The notes: generated from the sequence alone by a model not told the origin. A DNA stretch of 64,000 nucleotides from Streptomyces sp. NBC_00358 (GCF_036099295.1 NZ_CP107976.1:4712001-4776000); one strand, 5' to 3'; counted from the first letter of the stretch, positions 15,574 through 24,249 are shown. Numbers and translations are program-made.

Positions 15574-16323
15574 CTACGCGGGTGCGCCCCCGGTGGCGCT
15601 CCAGTGGAACAGCGTCATGGCCACACTGGTCGCGAGGTTGTAGCTGGAGACCTGGGGGCGCATCGGCAGGGACACCAAGTGATCGGCACGGGCCCGCAGT
15701 TCGGCCGAAAGACCGTTGCGCTCCGAGCCGAACGCGAGCAGCGCGTCGTCGGGAAGCTTGGACCCGCGGATGTCCTGGCCCTCCGGGTCGAGCGCGAACA
15801 CCGGTCCCGGCGGCAGTTCGTCCACCGTCAGGCGCTCCACGGCGGTCGCGAAGTGCAGGCCGGCCCCGCCGCGGACGACCGTGGGGTGCCAGGGGTCGAG
15901 CGTGCCCGTCGTGACCACTCCGGTCGCGCCGAAGCCCGCGGCGAGCCGGATCACGGCGCCGGCGTTGCCGAGGTTGCGCGGATTGTCGAGGACGACCACC
16001 GGCGTCGTGCGGGGCGTACGGGCCAGCGTCTCCAGGTTGACGGCGCGTGAGGGCCGTACGGCGAGAGCGGCCACCGAGGTGGGGTGCGGACGCGGCACCA
16101 GGGCCGTGAACGCCGCCTCCGCGACCTCGGTCAGCAGCTCGTCGAGAACGGCGCGTACGTCGGGAGCGAGTTCGTCGGCCAGCGCGAGGACCGCGTCCCG
16201 GTCGGTCGTGACGGCGACCGGGACGCGTGCTCCGAAGCGCACCGCGTGCTTGAGGGCGTGGAAGCCGTCGAGCAGGACGGATTCGTCGGCGAGCTGGCGC
16301 CAGGCGCGTACCGGGTCGGTCAT
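15574..16323 (-). CDS. SpoU/TrmH family RNA 2'-O-methyltransferase
   Basis: 249 aa. The SPOUT knot domain is clear: VVVLDNPRNLGNAGAVIRLAA (motif 1, with the catalytic-region Asn and Arg), LLAFGSERNGLSAELR (motif 2) and VSLPMRPQVSSYNLATSVAM (motif 3). An N-terminal substrate-binding region precedes it. Such enzymes methylate riboses in rRNA or tRNA with S-adenosylmethionine; the target cannot be told from the sequence. The ATG overlaps the stop of the HTTM gene by four bases. Confidence 0.88.
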   Translation of the reverse strand: MTDPVRAWRQLADESVLLDGFHALKHAVRFGARVPVAVTTDRDAVLALADELAPDVRAVLDELLTEVAEAAFTALVPRPHPTSVAALAVRPSRAVNLETLARTPRTTPVVVLDNPRNLGNAGAVIRLAAGFGATGVVTTGTLDPWHPTVVRGGAGLHFATAVERLTVDELPPGPVFALDPEGQDIRGSKLPDDALLAFGSERNGLSAELRARADHLVSLPMRPQVSSYNLATSVAMTLFHWSATGGAPA

Positions 16324-17552
16324 GCGGTGAAGCCTACGTGCGCGCGCCCGGACTCCTCCGGGACGCCCGGCTCGGGCTCCCGGGGCCCCGGCACCGTACG
16401 GCCGCCGCGGGGGAACAGCCCTCCACGCGCGCGTGCCACCAGTCCGCCCAGGCGCAGCAGGAAGGACGTCGGCAGGAACACGGCGTCCGCGGCGATCATC
16501 GCGAGCGAGAAGAACGGCAGCCCGAGGACCACGGCGATCACGGCGTGCTCGGTCATCATGGCCGCCAGCAGGACGTTCTTGACCCGCCTGTTGAACAGGG
16601 TGAAGGGAAAGGCGACCTGCACGACGACCGTGCCGTAGGTGACGAGCATCACGATCGTGCCGTGCGCGGACAGCAGGTCGGACAGGGCCGGCCACGGCGA
16701 GAAGGACTCCAGGTGGAGGGGGTAGTAGACGGCGGTGCCGTCCTGCCAGCGCGAGCCCTGGATCTTGTACCAGCCGGCGGTCGCGTAGATCAGGCACGCC
16801 TCGGCCATGATGATCATCAAAGCCGCGTTGTGCACGAGGTTCGCCACGACGTCCAGCAGGACGCGCGGCTCCGCGGTACGGGCGACCCGGCCGACGGTCC
16901 ACCACAGACCCTGCACCGCCCACAGCCCCCAGAGGACCGTGAGCCAGCCGCCCAGGACGCCCCCGTCGATCCGTCCCGCGCCCGTCGCCACCGCCAGCAC
17001 GACCCCGAACCCCGCCCACAGCGCGGGGCCCGCCCGGTCGGGCCGGGGCCGCTCGCCACGCGCGCGTGCCTCACGGGCGCGACGGTCGCGCCGCGCGTCG
17101 AGGGACCACACCTGGCCGCAGCGGGTGAACACCAAGTAGATCGACATCAGGTGGAGGACGTTGTCCCCGCCGTCCCCCATGAAGACACTGCGGTTCTGCA
17201 GCGACAGCACGCCGATCATGAAGATCACGGACATCGTGCGGGTCCGCCATCCCACCAGCAGCAGGGCGCCGGTGAGGGCGGCGAGGGCGTACACGGTCTC
17301 GAACCACATCTGGCTGTCGGTCCACACCAGGACCGTGAAGGCGTGGTTGCTCGCCACGAGCTGCCGGGCGAGGTCCCAGCTCCAGGGTCCGTCGGGCCCG
17401 TACATCTCCTGGCGGTGGGGGTACTCGCGCAGCAGGAACAGCAGCCAGGTGGCGGCGAAGCCGATACGGATCACGGCGCTCTGGTACGGGCCGAGGGCGG
17501 ACTCCGTGACCCTGGCGATGCCGCGCGCGACCGTCGGAGCGAATCGGCTCAT
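16320..17552 (-). CDS. HTTM domain membrane protein (gamma-carboxylase-like)
   Basis: 410 aa. Several membrane helices are seen, for example AVIRIGFAATWLLFLL, YALAALTGALLLVGW, VSGVLSLQN-like segments, ALMIIMAEACLIYATAGW and IVMLVTYGTVVVQVAFP. The last two surround the conserved ATAGWYKIQGSRWQDGTAVYY region typical of HTTM proteins, which are related to vitamin K-dependent gamma-carboxylase. The substrate is unknown. A cytoplasmic Arg-rich loop lies near residues 170-195. It overlaps both neighbours by four bases and forms a three-gene operon with the DUF5819 gene upstream and spoU downstream. Confidence 0.85.
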   Translation of the reverse strand: MSRFAPTVARGIARVTESALGPYQSAVIRIGFAATWLLFLLREYPHRQEMYGPDGPWSWDLARQLVASNHAFTVLVWTDSQMWFETVYALAALTGALLLVGWRTRTMSVIFMIGVLSLQNRSVFMGDGGDNVLHLMSIYLVFTRCGQVWSLDARRDRRAREARARGERPRPDRAGPALWAGFGVVLAVATGAGRIDGGVLGGWLTVLWGLWAVQGLWWTVGRVARTAEPRVLLDVVANLVHNAALMIIMAEACLIYATAGWYKIQGSRWQDGTAVYYPLHLESFSPWPALSDLLSAHGTIVMLVTYGTVVVQVAFPFTLFNRRVKNVLLAAMMTEHAVIAVVLGLPFFSLAMIAADAVFLPTSFLLRLGGLVARARGGLFPRGGRTVPGPREPEPGVPEESGRAHVGFTA

Positions 17553-18634
17553 CGGGCGCTCGCCTCCGTCACCGCGTCCGCGCGGTCGCTCGCCGGAACG
17601 GCCCACCAGGGCAGCTCACGGACGACGGGCCGGTCGGACACCTTCTCCCCGCTCCACGAGGGAGGCGGCACGTCGGTGGTCAGGGAGCGGAACTGGACGC
17701 GTTCGACGACGGCGCCCGCGCCACCCGCGTGCTCGCGGTCCAGACGCAGCACGCCGATACGGCGCAGGTACTGCTCCGAAAGGTCGCCGCGCAGGCCCGC
17801 GGGGCGGTTCTGGGCGTCGTGCGTGCCGGCGTAGAAGTCCCAGGCGCGGCGCAGCTCGTTCTGCTGGGTGTGGCTCGGCAGCGGGTTCCCGTCGATGGCG
17901 AGTCCGTCGAGCGCGGACAGGTCGTACCAGCCGGTCTCGCGACCACTGCCGTCCGGGGTACGGACCAGGGCGCGGACCTGGACCGCGATGTCCTGCTGCA
18001 ACGGGTTGGGGGCGAAGAGCTTCCAGTTCTGCTCGAACTCGGGGTAGATCCATTCGTCGATCGCGCGGCCGTGCTGCCTGGTCACCGTGTTCGAGGGCGC
18101 GACGTGCAGGAACACCATCCCGAGGTGCACACAGGAGGCGACGGCCACGACGGCCAGGGCGAGGGCGGCGACGATCTGATAGCGGAGCGAGAGCGCGGCC
18201 AGCCCCGCGGGCTCCTCGACCCCCGGACAATCAGCCGCCTCGGGCCCCACCGCCTCGGGCCCCACCATCTCGGGCCCCACCATCTCGGGCCCCGCGGGAG
18301 CGGCCACCGCAGGTCCGGTCGCGTCGGACTCCGGCTCCGCCGACTCCGCTGGCGGGACAGCCTCCGGCCCGATCTCCCCGTGCTCCGGGAGAGTGGCCGC
18401 CTCGGCCCTCGTCCGGTCGGCTCTCGTGCCGTCGGCCCTCGTACCGTCGGCCCTCCTAGGGTCGGTCGCCGGCTCGTCGGGGGACGTCCTGGCGCCGGTG
18501 ACCGTGTCCGGCGCGGCGTCCTCGGACGCGGCGCCGTCGGACCGGGCGCCGTCGGACCGGGCGACCCCGGGCACGGCCCCCTCGGGCGCACCCGGCCCAG
18601 GCTCCGGCTTCGAGCCCTCGTCGTTCGCGTCCAT
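17549..18634 (-). CDS. DUF5819 family membrane protein with low-complexity N-terminus
   Basis: 361 aa. Residues 1-165 are acidic, Pro/Ala-rich and made of near-repeats (ARSDGA-like, RADGT three times, GPEMVGPEAV-type four times). A single membrane helix follows (IVAALALAVVAVASCVHLGMVF) and then an extracytoplasmic DUF5819 domain with IDEWIYPEFEQNWKLFAPNP and ELRRAWDFYAGTHDAQN. DUF5819 proteins are typically next to HTTM proteins, and the four-base overlap here supports joint function. The ATG at 18634 follows GGGGCGGG. The molecular role is unknown. Confidence 0.82.
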   Translation of the reverse strand: MDANDEGSKPEPGPGAPEGAVPGVARSDGARSDGAASEDAAPDTVTGARTSPDEPATDPRRADGTRADGTRADRTRAEAATLPEHGEIGPEAVPPAESAEPESDATGPAVAAPAGPEMVGPEMVGPEAVGPEAADCPGVEEPAGLAALSLRYQIVAALALAVVAVASCVHLGMVFLHVAPSNTVTRQHGRAIDEWIYPEFEQNWKLFAPNPLQQDIAVQVRALVRTPDGSGRETGWYDLSALDGLAIDGNPLPSHTQQNELRRAWDFYAGTHDAQNRPAGLRGDLSEQYLRRIGVLRLDREHAGGAGAVVERVQFRSLTTDVPPPSWSGEKVSDRPVVRELPWWAVPASDRADAVTEASAR

Positions 18635-18810
18635 CCCGCCCCGATTCACGATCCCGCGTCCGGCTTTCGGCCCCCGGACTGCGGGCACCGTACCGCCGCG
18701 TACCACCACACCACGACGTTCGCAGGCGAACGGTACTCAGACGCGCCCCTTCGGCACAGCCCCATGGGCCACAACGGCCACACCGACGCGCACGAGGTCA
18801 TCCACAGCGG

Positions 18811-18864
18811 TTGACAGCGTACGGCGACCGACCGACCATTGTTGCGAGCGAACCGAACGATCGG
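18811..18864 (+). promoter_or_regulatory. paaA promoter region with PaaR-type operator
   Basis: A good -35 candidate TTGACA is at 18811-18816. Downstream, ACCGAACGATCGGT at 18851-18864 fits ACCGNNCGNNCGGT exactly, and further ACCG half-sites lie at 18826-18837. A repressor bound here would block transcription of paaABCDE. The -10 element is not clear. Confidence 0.68.
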
Positions 18865-18894
18865 TCGGTCGGGAGAGAGGTCGAGGGGGACCGC

Positions 18895-19935
18895 ATGGCG
18901 ACAGCATCAGCGCACCACACGGCCCGCACACAGGCGGACGAAGCCGCCGACGAAGCGGCGCGCACAGCGGCATACGAGGCCGTCTTCGACGCCGCGGTGG
19001 CGGCCGACGAACGCATCGAGCCGCGGGACTGGATGCCCGACGCCTACCGGTCCACCCTGGTCCGCCAGATCGCGCAGCACGCCCACTCCGAGATCATCGG
19101 CATGCAGCCGGAGGCCAACTGGATCACCCGCGCGCCCTCGCTGCGCCGCAAGGCGATCCTGATGGCGAAGGTCCAGGACGAGGCCGGACACGGCCTGTAC
19201 CTGTACAGCGCGGCCGAGACCCTCGGCGTCGGCCGGGACGAACTGCTGGACAAGCTGCACTCCGGCCGCCAGAAGTACTCGTCGATCTTCAACTATCCGA
19301 CGCTGACCTGGGCCGACGTCGGCGCCATCGGCTGGCTCGTGGACGGCGCCGCGATCACCAACCAGGTCCCCCTGTGCCGCTGCTCGTACGGTCCGTACGC
19401 GCGCGCGATGGTCCGCGTGTGCAAGGAGGAGTCCTTCCACCAGCGCCAGGGGTACGAGCTGCTGCTGGCCCTGAGCCAGGGCACCCCCGAGCAGCACGCG
19501 ATGGCACAGGACGCGGTGGACCGCTGGTGGTGGCCCTCCCTGATGATGTTCGGCCCGCCCGACGACGAGTCCTCGCACTCCGCCCAGTCGATGGTGTGGA
19601 AGATCAAGCGCCACTCGAACGACGAGCTGCGCCAGCGGTTCGTCGACATAGCCGTACCCCAGGCCGAGTCCCTCGGTCTGACCCTGCCCGACCCCGACCT
19701 GGTGTGGAACGAAGAGCGGGGACACCACGACTTCGGCGCCATCGACTGGACGGAGTTCTGGGAGGTCCTCAAGGGCAACGGCCCGTGCAACGAACAGCGG
19801 ATCACCCAGCGCCGGAGCGCCCACGAGGAGGGCGCGTGGGTCCGGGACGCGGCCGCCATGTACGCGGACAAGCACACGAGCGGGACCGGTGGCTCCGCGA
19901 GCACGACCGGTGAGACAGGAGCGACCCGAGCATGA
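18895..19935 (+). CDS. paaA: Phenylacetyl-CoA 1,2-epoxidase subunit A (catalytic)
   Basis: 346 aa. A ferritin-like di-iron oxygenase subunit. Both metal-binding EXXH-type motifs are present: KVQDEAGHGLYLYSAAE and CKEESFHQRQGYELL. WITRAPSLRRKAILMAKVQ and the RWWWPSLMMFGPPD block are typical of PaaA. The complex epoxidises the ring of phenylacetyl-CoA with oxygen. The ATG at 18895 follows GAGGGGGA; upstream in-frame codons overlap the operator and are unlikely to be coding. It is first in the tightly overlapping operon paaABCDE. Confidence 0.95.
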   Translation: MATASAHHTARTQADEAADEAARTAAYEAVFDAAVAADERIEPRDWMPDAYRSTLVRQIAQHAHSEIIGMQPEANWITRAPSLRRKAILMAKVQDEAGHGLYLYSAAETLGVGRDELLDKLHSGRQKYSSIFNYPTLTWADVGAIGWLVDGAAITNQVPLCRCSYGPYARAMVRVCKEESFHQRQGYELLLALSQGTPEQHAMAQDAVDRWWWPSLMMFGPPDDESSHSAQSMVWKIKRHSNDELRQRFVDIAVPQAESLGLTLPDPDLVWNEERGHHDFGAIDWTEFWEVLKGNGPCNEQRITQRRSAHEEGAWVRDAAAMYADKHTSGTGGSASTTGETGATRA

Positions 19936-20219
19936 CGAACACCGACTGGCCGCTGTGGGAGGTCTTCGTGCGCTCGCGCCGCGGGCTCTCGCACACCCAC
20001 GCCGGCAGCCTGCACGCGCCGGACGCCGAGCTGGCCCTGCGCAACGCGCGCGATCTGTACACGCGCCGCGGCGAGGGCGTCTCGATCTGGGTCGTCCCGT
20101 CCGCAGCCGTCACGGCCTCCTCGCCCGACGAGAAGGACCCGTTCTTCGAGCCGTCCGCGGACAAGCCGTACCGGCACCCGACGTTCTACGAGATCCCGGA
20201 AGGGGTGAAGCACCTGTGA
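19932..20219 (+). CDS. paaB: Phenylacetyl-CoA 1,2-epoxidase subunit B
   Basis: 95 aa, the normal size. It starts TDWPLWEVFVRSRRGLSHTH and continues GSLHAPDAELALRNARDLYT, then GVSIWVVPSAAV, all characteristic of PaaB. PaaB is a small structural subunit that joins the PaaAC heterodimers of the epoxidase. Its ATG overlaps the paaA stop by four bases and its stop overlaps the paaC GTG start. Confidence 0.95.
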   Translation: MTNTDWPLWEVFVRSRRGLSHTHAGSLHAPDAELALRNARDLYTRRGEGVSIWVVPSAAVTASSPDEKDPFFEPSADKPYRHPTFYEIPEGVKHL

Positions 20220-20935
20220 CTCCCACCGTGACCACCGCGGCGGCCCTGGCCCTCGGCGACGACGCCCTGGTGCTCTCGCACCGTCTGGGGGAGTGGGCCG
20301 GCCACGCGCCCGTCCTCGAAGAGGAGGTCGCCCTGGCCAACATCGCGCTGGACCTGCTCGGCCAGGCCCGGGTTCTGCTGTCCATGGCCGGTGACGAGGA
20401 CGAGCTGGCGTATCTCCGCGAGGAGCGCGCCTTCCGCAACCTCCAGCTGGTCGAGCAGCCGAACGGCGACTTCGCGCACACCATCGCCCGCCAGCTCTAC
20501 TTCTCCACCTACCAGCGACTTCTCTACGCTCAACTGGCAGCCGGGGAAAGCGAGTTCGCCCCACTCGCCGCCAAGGCCGTCAAAGAGGTCGCCTACCACC
20601 AGGACCACGCCGAGCAGTGGACACTGCGGCTCGGTGACGGCACGGACGTGAGCCATGGGCGGATGCGCCGGGCGTGCGACGCGCTGTGGCGCTTCACCGG
20701 TGAGATGTTCCAGCCGGTCGAGGGCGTCGACATCGACTGGGAGGGAACGCGGGCCGCCTGGCTGGAGTCCGTGGGAGCCACCCTGCGCCGTGCCACGCTG
20801 CCGGTCCCCGAGGGGCCGCAGTCGGGGGCGTGGGCGGCGGGCGCCGGGCGCCAGGGACTGCACACCGAGTCCTTCGGGCGGATGCTCGCCGAGATGCAGC
20901 ATCTGCACCGCAGCCACCCGGGGGCGTCATGGTGA
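20216..20935 (+). CDS. paaC: Phenylacetyl-CoA 1,2-epoxidase subunit C (structural)
   Basis: 239 aa. A ferritin-fold protein with GEWAGHAPVLEEEVALANIA, DLLGQARVLLSMAGDEDELAY and KEVAYHQDHAEQW. It is a paralogue of PaaA without a full set of iron ligands and supports the catalytic subunit. The GTG at 20216 overlaps the paaB stop (GTGA), which fixes the start. It ends seven bases into paaD. Confidence 0.94.
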   Translation: MTPTVTTAAALALGDDALVLSHRLGEWAGHAPVLEEEVALANIALDLLGQARVLLSMAGDEDELAYLREERAFRNLQLVEQPNGDFAHTIARQLYFSTYQRLLYAQLAAGESEFAPLAAKAVKEVAYHQDHAEQWTLRLGDGTDVSHGRMRRACDALWRFTGEMFQPVEGVDIDWEGTRAAWLESVGATLRRATLPVPEGPQSGAWAAGAGRQGLHTESFGRMLAEMQHLHRSHPGASW

Positions 20936-21462
20936 CGGCGACCGCCCTGGAGGAGGAGCTGCGCAGACTGGCCGGCTCCGTACTCGACCCCGAACTCCCC
21001 GTTCTCACCCTGGACGATCTCGGTGTGCTGCGCGCCGTGCACGTCCTCAGCGCCGACTCCGTCGAGGTCGAACTGACCCCGACCTACACCGGCTGTCCGG
21101 CCGTCGAGGCCATGTCCATGGACATCGAGCGGGTGCTGCACGAGCACGGCATCCGCGATGTGTCCGTGCGTACGGTGCTCAGTCCCGCGTGGTCGACGGA
21201 CGACATCTCGGACGAAGGCCGCCGCAAACTGCGGGAGTTCGGAATAGCACCACCGCGTGGCGGGCGTCCCGCCGGTCCGGTGGCGCTCGGCCTGGGCCCG
21301 ACCCGGACGATCACCGACGCGCCGGAGCTTGACCCCGTCCGCTGCCCGTCCTGCGGCTCGGCCGACACCGAGCTGCTCAGCCGCTTCTCGTCCACCGCGT
21401 GCAAGGCGCTGCGCCGCTGTCTGTCCTGCCGCGAACCGTTCGACCACTTCAAGGAGTTGTGA
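20929..21462 (+). CDS. paaD: Phenylacetate pathway Fe-S maturation protein PaaD
   Basis: 177 aa. The N-terminal half is a DUF59/MIP18 domain with SVLDPELPVLTLDDLGVLR and LTPTYTGCPAVEAMSMDIE; the C-terminal quarter has a zinc-ribbon-like pair of CXXC motifs (CPSCGS and CLSCREPF). PaaD is needed for epoxidase activity, probably in Fe-S or di-iron assembly. The start is ATG 20929 or the next codon GTG 20932; both overlap paaC. Confidence 0.93.
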   Translation: MVTATALEEELRRLAGSVLDPELPVLTLDDLGVLRAVHVLSADSVEVELTPTYTGCPAVEAMSMDIERVLHEHGIRDVSVRTVLSPAWSTDDISDEGRRKLREFGIAPPRGGRPAGPVALGLGPTRTITDAPELDPVRCPSCGSADTELLSRFSSTACKALRRCLSCREPFDHFKEL

Positions 21463-22526
21463 TGGCTCGCTTCCACCCGCTCCCGGTGGCCGCGGTCGAC
21501 CGGATCACCGACGACTCCGTGGCCCTGACCTTCACGGTGCCCGCGGAACTGCGCGAGGACTACCGGCACTCCGCGGGCCAGCATCTGGCCCTGCGCCGCG
21601 TGGTCGACGGCACCGAGATACGCCGTACGTACTCCATCTGCTCACCGGCCCCCGCCTCCGACGGCGAGGGACCGCGCACCCTGCGGGTCGGAGTACGGCT
21701 GGTCGACGGCGGCGCGTTCTCGACGTACGCGCTCAAGGAGATCGCCGTCGGCGACGAGGTGGAGGTGATGCTTCCGGCGGGACGCTTCACCCTGGAGCCC
21801 TCGGCAGGCCTGTACGCGGCGGTGGTGGGCGGCAGCGGGATCACCCCGGTGCTGTCGATCGTCTCGACGCTGCTGGCGCGGGAGCCGGACGCGCGGTTCT
21901 GCCTGATCCGCAGCGACCGTACGTCGGCCTCGACGATGTTCCTGGAGGAGGTCGCCGACCTCAAGGACCGCTATCCGCAGCGGTTCCAGCTCGTGACGGT
22001 CCTCTCCCGGGAGGAGCAGCAGGCCGGGCTCCCGTCCGGGCGCCTCGACCAGGAGCGGCTGGCCGGGCTGCTTCCGGCGCTGCTGCCCGTGGACCGGGTG
22101 GCGGGATGGTTCCTGTGCGGGCCGATGGGACTCGTACAGGGTGCCGAGCGGGCGCTGCGCGGACTCGGAGTGACGCGGGCACGGATCCACGAGGAGATCT
22201 TCCACGTGGACGCCGGCATCACGACGGCGTCCGCCGTACCGGCTCCCGCGCACAGCACGGTGACCGCACGCCTCGACGGCCGCGGCGGCACCTGGCCCGT
22301 CCAGGCCGGCGAGTCGCTGCTGGACGCGGTGCTGCGCAACCGTCCTGACGCGCCGTACGCATGCAAGGGCGGCGTGTGCGGCACCTGCCGGGCGTTCCTG
22401 GTCTCGGGCGAGGTGCGGATGGACCGCAACTTCGCGCTGGAACCGGAGGAGACGGAGGCCGGGTACGTACTGGCCTGCCAGTCCCATCCGGCCACGGAGA
22501 AAGTGGAGCTGGACTTCGACCGCTGA
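21462..22526 (+). CDS. paaE: Phenylacetyl-CoA epoxidase reductase subunit
   Basis: 354 aa. In order: an FAD-binding barrel (RRTYSICSPAPASDGEG), an NAD-binding domain (AVVGGSGITPVLSIVSTLL, WFLCGPMGLVQGAERAL) and a C-terminal plant-type 2Fe-2S domain with CKGGVCGTCRAFLVSGEV and a fourth Cys in YVLACQSHP. It delivers electrons from NADPH to the PaaA di-iron site. Its start overlaps the paaD stop by one base (TGATG). It ends the operon; paaF, G, J, Z and K are not in the window. Confidence 0.95.
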   Translation: MARFHPLPVAAVDRITDDSVALTFTVPAELREDYRHSAGQHLALRRVVDGTEIRRTYSICSPAPASDGEGPRTLRVGVRLVDGGAFSTYALKEIAVGDEVEVMLPAGRFTLEPSAGLYAAVVGGSGITPVLSIVSTLLAREPDARFCLIRSDRTSASTMFLEEVADLKDRYPQRFQLVTVLSREEQQAGLPSGRLDQERLAGLLPALLPVDRVAGWFLCGPMGLVQGAERALRGLGVTRARIHEEIFHVDAGITTASAVPAPAHSTVTARLDGRGGTWPVQAGESLLDAVLRNRPDAPYACKGGVCGTCRAFLVSGEVRMDRNFALEPEETEAGYVLACQSHPATEKVELDFDR

Positions 22527-22635
22527 GTCCGGCGGACACACCGTCGACGCGACTCCGCCCGCCGGTCCCGTCGTGGCGGGCCGACGACCGCTCGGCCCGC
22601 CACGCGGACGACCGATCGCGACCGTTCCCTTCTCG

Positions 22636-22649
22636 TAGAACCTGTTCTA
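22636..22649. promoter_or_regulatory. KstR-like palindrome upstream of the acyl-CoA dehydrogenase
   Basis: TAGAACCTGTTCTA has 6-bp arms around CT and fits the TNNAACNNGTTNNA consensus reported for the actinobacterial sterol repressor KstR. It is 70 bases before the GTG start of the dehydrogenase, followed by a TTGACG box (22652-22657). Confidence 0.6.
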
Positions 22650-22719
22650 TCTTGACGCTCCGTCAGATCAGGCGCCTCGTCTGGTCGTTGGTCCGGCACG
22701 TGTGCGGGAGGACGGGATC

Positions 22720-23853
22720 GTGGACTTCACCTTCACCGAGGAGCAGCAGGCGGCGGTCGAGGCGGCGAAGGCGGTGTTCGCCGGAGTCTCCCCGGACGGC
22801 GTGCCCAGTCCCGCGCTCACCGCGGGCGCCGTCGCCGAGGACTTCGACCGGGCCCTGTGGGCACGGCTCGCCGACGCGGATCTGCTGAGCCTGCTGCTCG
22901 ACGAGGAGTCCGGCGGGGCGGGCCTCGACGCGGTCGCACTGTGTCTGGTGCTGCGGGAGTCTGCGAAAGTGCTGGCACGGGTGCCGCTGCTGGAGAGCAG
23001 CGCGGCGACGGCGGCCGTACAGCGGTACGGCGGCGAGGAACTGCGGGCGGAGCTGCCGGCGCGGGCCGGCCGGGGCGAACTCGTGCTGACCGTCGCCGCC
23101 AACGGCAGGACCGGCCACGACCCGGCCGAACTCGCGGTGACAGCGCGCCGGGACGGCGAGGCGTGGGTGCTGGACGGCGTACAGACGGCGGTTCCCTGGG
23201 CCCACGGCGCCGACTTCGTCGTCGTCCCCGCGCACACGGACACCGGCCGGACCGTGCTCGCCCTGGTTCCCCGCGAGCACGAAGGGGCCGTGATCGCCGA
23301 GCAGATCTCCACGACCGGTGAGCGGCTCGGTGAGCTGCGGCTGGAGTCCACCCGGATCGCCTCCAGGAACGTGGTCGACACACCGGGCGCATGGGAGTGG
23401 CTGCGCGACCTGCTGGTCACCGGCACCTGTGCACTGGCGCTCGGACTCGGGGAGAAGGTCCTCCGGATGACGAGCGAATACACGGGCAAGCGGGAGCAGT
23501 TCGGGTTCCCGGTCGCCACGTTCCAGGCGGTCGCCGTGCAGGCCGCCGACCGCTATATCGACCTGCGTGCGATGGAGGCCACCCTCTGGCAGGCGGCCTG
23601 GCGGATCAGCACGGGCGCCGCGGGCGCGCTCCCGGCCTGCGGTGACGTCGCCGTCGCCAAGATCTGGGCATCGGAGGGGGTACGCCGGGTCGTGCAGACC
23701 GCACAGCATCTGCACGGAGGGTTCGGCGCCGACACCGACTACTCACTGCACCGGTACCACGCCTGGGCCAAGCAACTGGAACTGTCGCTCGGCCCGGCGG
23801 CGGCACACGAGGAGGCCCTGGGCGATCTGCTGGCGGCGCACCCCCTGGGGTGA
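22720..23853 (+). CDS. Acyl-CoA dehydrogenase family protein, atypical active site
   Basis: 377 aa from GTG 22720, with GGGAGG eight bases upstream. The N-terminal helical domain starts VDFTFTEEQQAAVEAAKAVF; the FAD-binding C-terminal region has LGLGEKVLRMTSEYTGKREQFG and QHLHGGFGADTDYSLHRYHAW. The usual IYEGT-type segment carrying the catalytic Glu is not seen; the corresponding stretch reads QLELSLGPAAAHEEALG. This resembles the non-catalytic partner subunits of actinobacterial heterotetrameric (ChsE/FadE-type) dehydrogenases used on steroid side chains. No partner subunit is adjacent. The KstR-like site upstream fits a sterol or related lipid role. Confidence 0.82.
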   Translation: MDFTFTEEQQAAVEAAKAVFAGVSPDGVPSPALTAGAVAEDFDRALWARLADADLLSLLLDEESGGAGLDAVALCLVLRESAKVLARVPLLESSAATAAVQRYGGEELRAELPARAGRGELVLTVAANGRTGHDPAELAVTARRDGEAWVLDGVQTAVPWAHGADFVVVPAHTDTGRTVLALVPREHEGAVIAEQISTTGERLGELRLESTRIASRNVVDTPGAWEWLRDLLVTGTCALALGLGEKVLRMTSEYTGKREQFGFPVATFQAVAVQAADRYIDLRAMEATLWQAAWRISTGAAGALPACGDVAVAKIWASEGVRRVVQTAQHLHGGFGADTDYSLHRYHAWAKQLELSLGPAAAHEEALGDLLAAHPLG

Positions 23854-23865
23854 GGCGTCCAGCGG

Positions 23866-24213
23866 CTACAGCACGAAGCCGGGCTCGCCCTTGCCGTTCA
23901 CGACCGGGCGGCCCGCGGCCTCCCAGGTCTGCATGCCGCCTTCGACGTTCGCGGCGTCGACGCCCTGCTGGACCAGGTACATCGTGACCTGGGCCGAACG
24001 GCCACCGGAGCGGCAGATCACGTTGACCCGGCCGTCCTGCGGGGCCGCCTCGGTCAGCTCGCCGTACCGGGCGACGAACTCGCTCATGGGGATGTGCAGC
24101 GCCCCCTGGGCGTGACCTGCCTCCCACTCGTCGTCCTCCCGGACGTCCAGCAGGAAGTCTTCGACCGCGAGATTGTCGACCCCGACCGTGGGCACACCAG
24201 CTCCGAAACTCAT
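23866..24213 (-). CDS. Single-domain rhodanese-like protein
   Basis: 115 aa. A single rhodanese domain with FLLDVREDDEWEAGHAQGAL and the active loop ICRSGGRSAQVTMYL, where Cys is the persulphide-carrying residue, then NVEGGMQTWEAAGRPV. Such small proteins move sulfane sulfur; the acceptor is unknown. It converges with the acyl-CoA dehydrogenase gene, 12 bases away, and is read in the same direction as the J-domain gene upstream. Confidence 0.9.
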   Translation of the reverse strand: MSFGAGVPTVGVDNLAVEDFLLDVREDDEWEAGHAQGALHIPMSEFVARYGELTEAAPQDGRVNVICRSGGRSAQVTMYLVQQGVDAANVEGGMQTWEAAGRPVVNGKGEPGFVL

Positions 24214-24249
24214 GCCTCCGACGCTACCCGACCGCGCCGGCCGCGAAGC

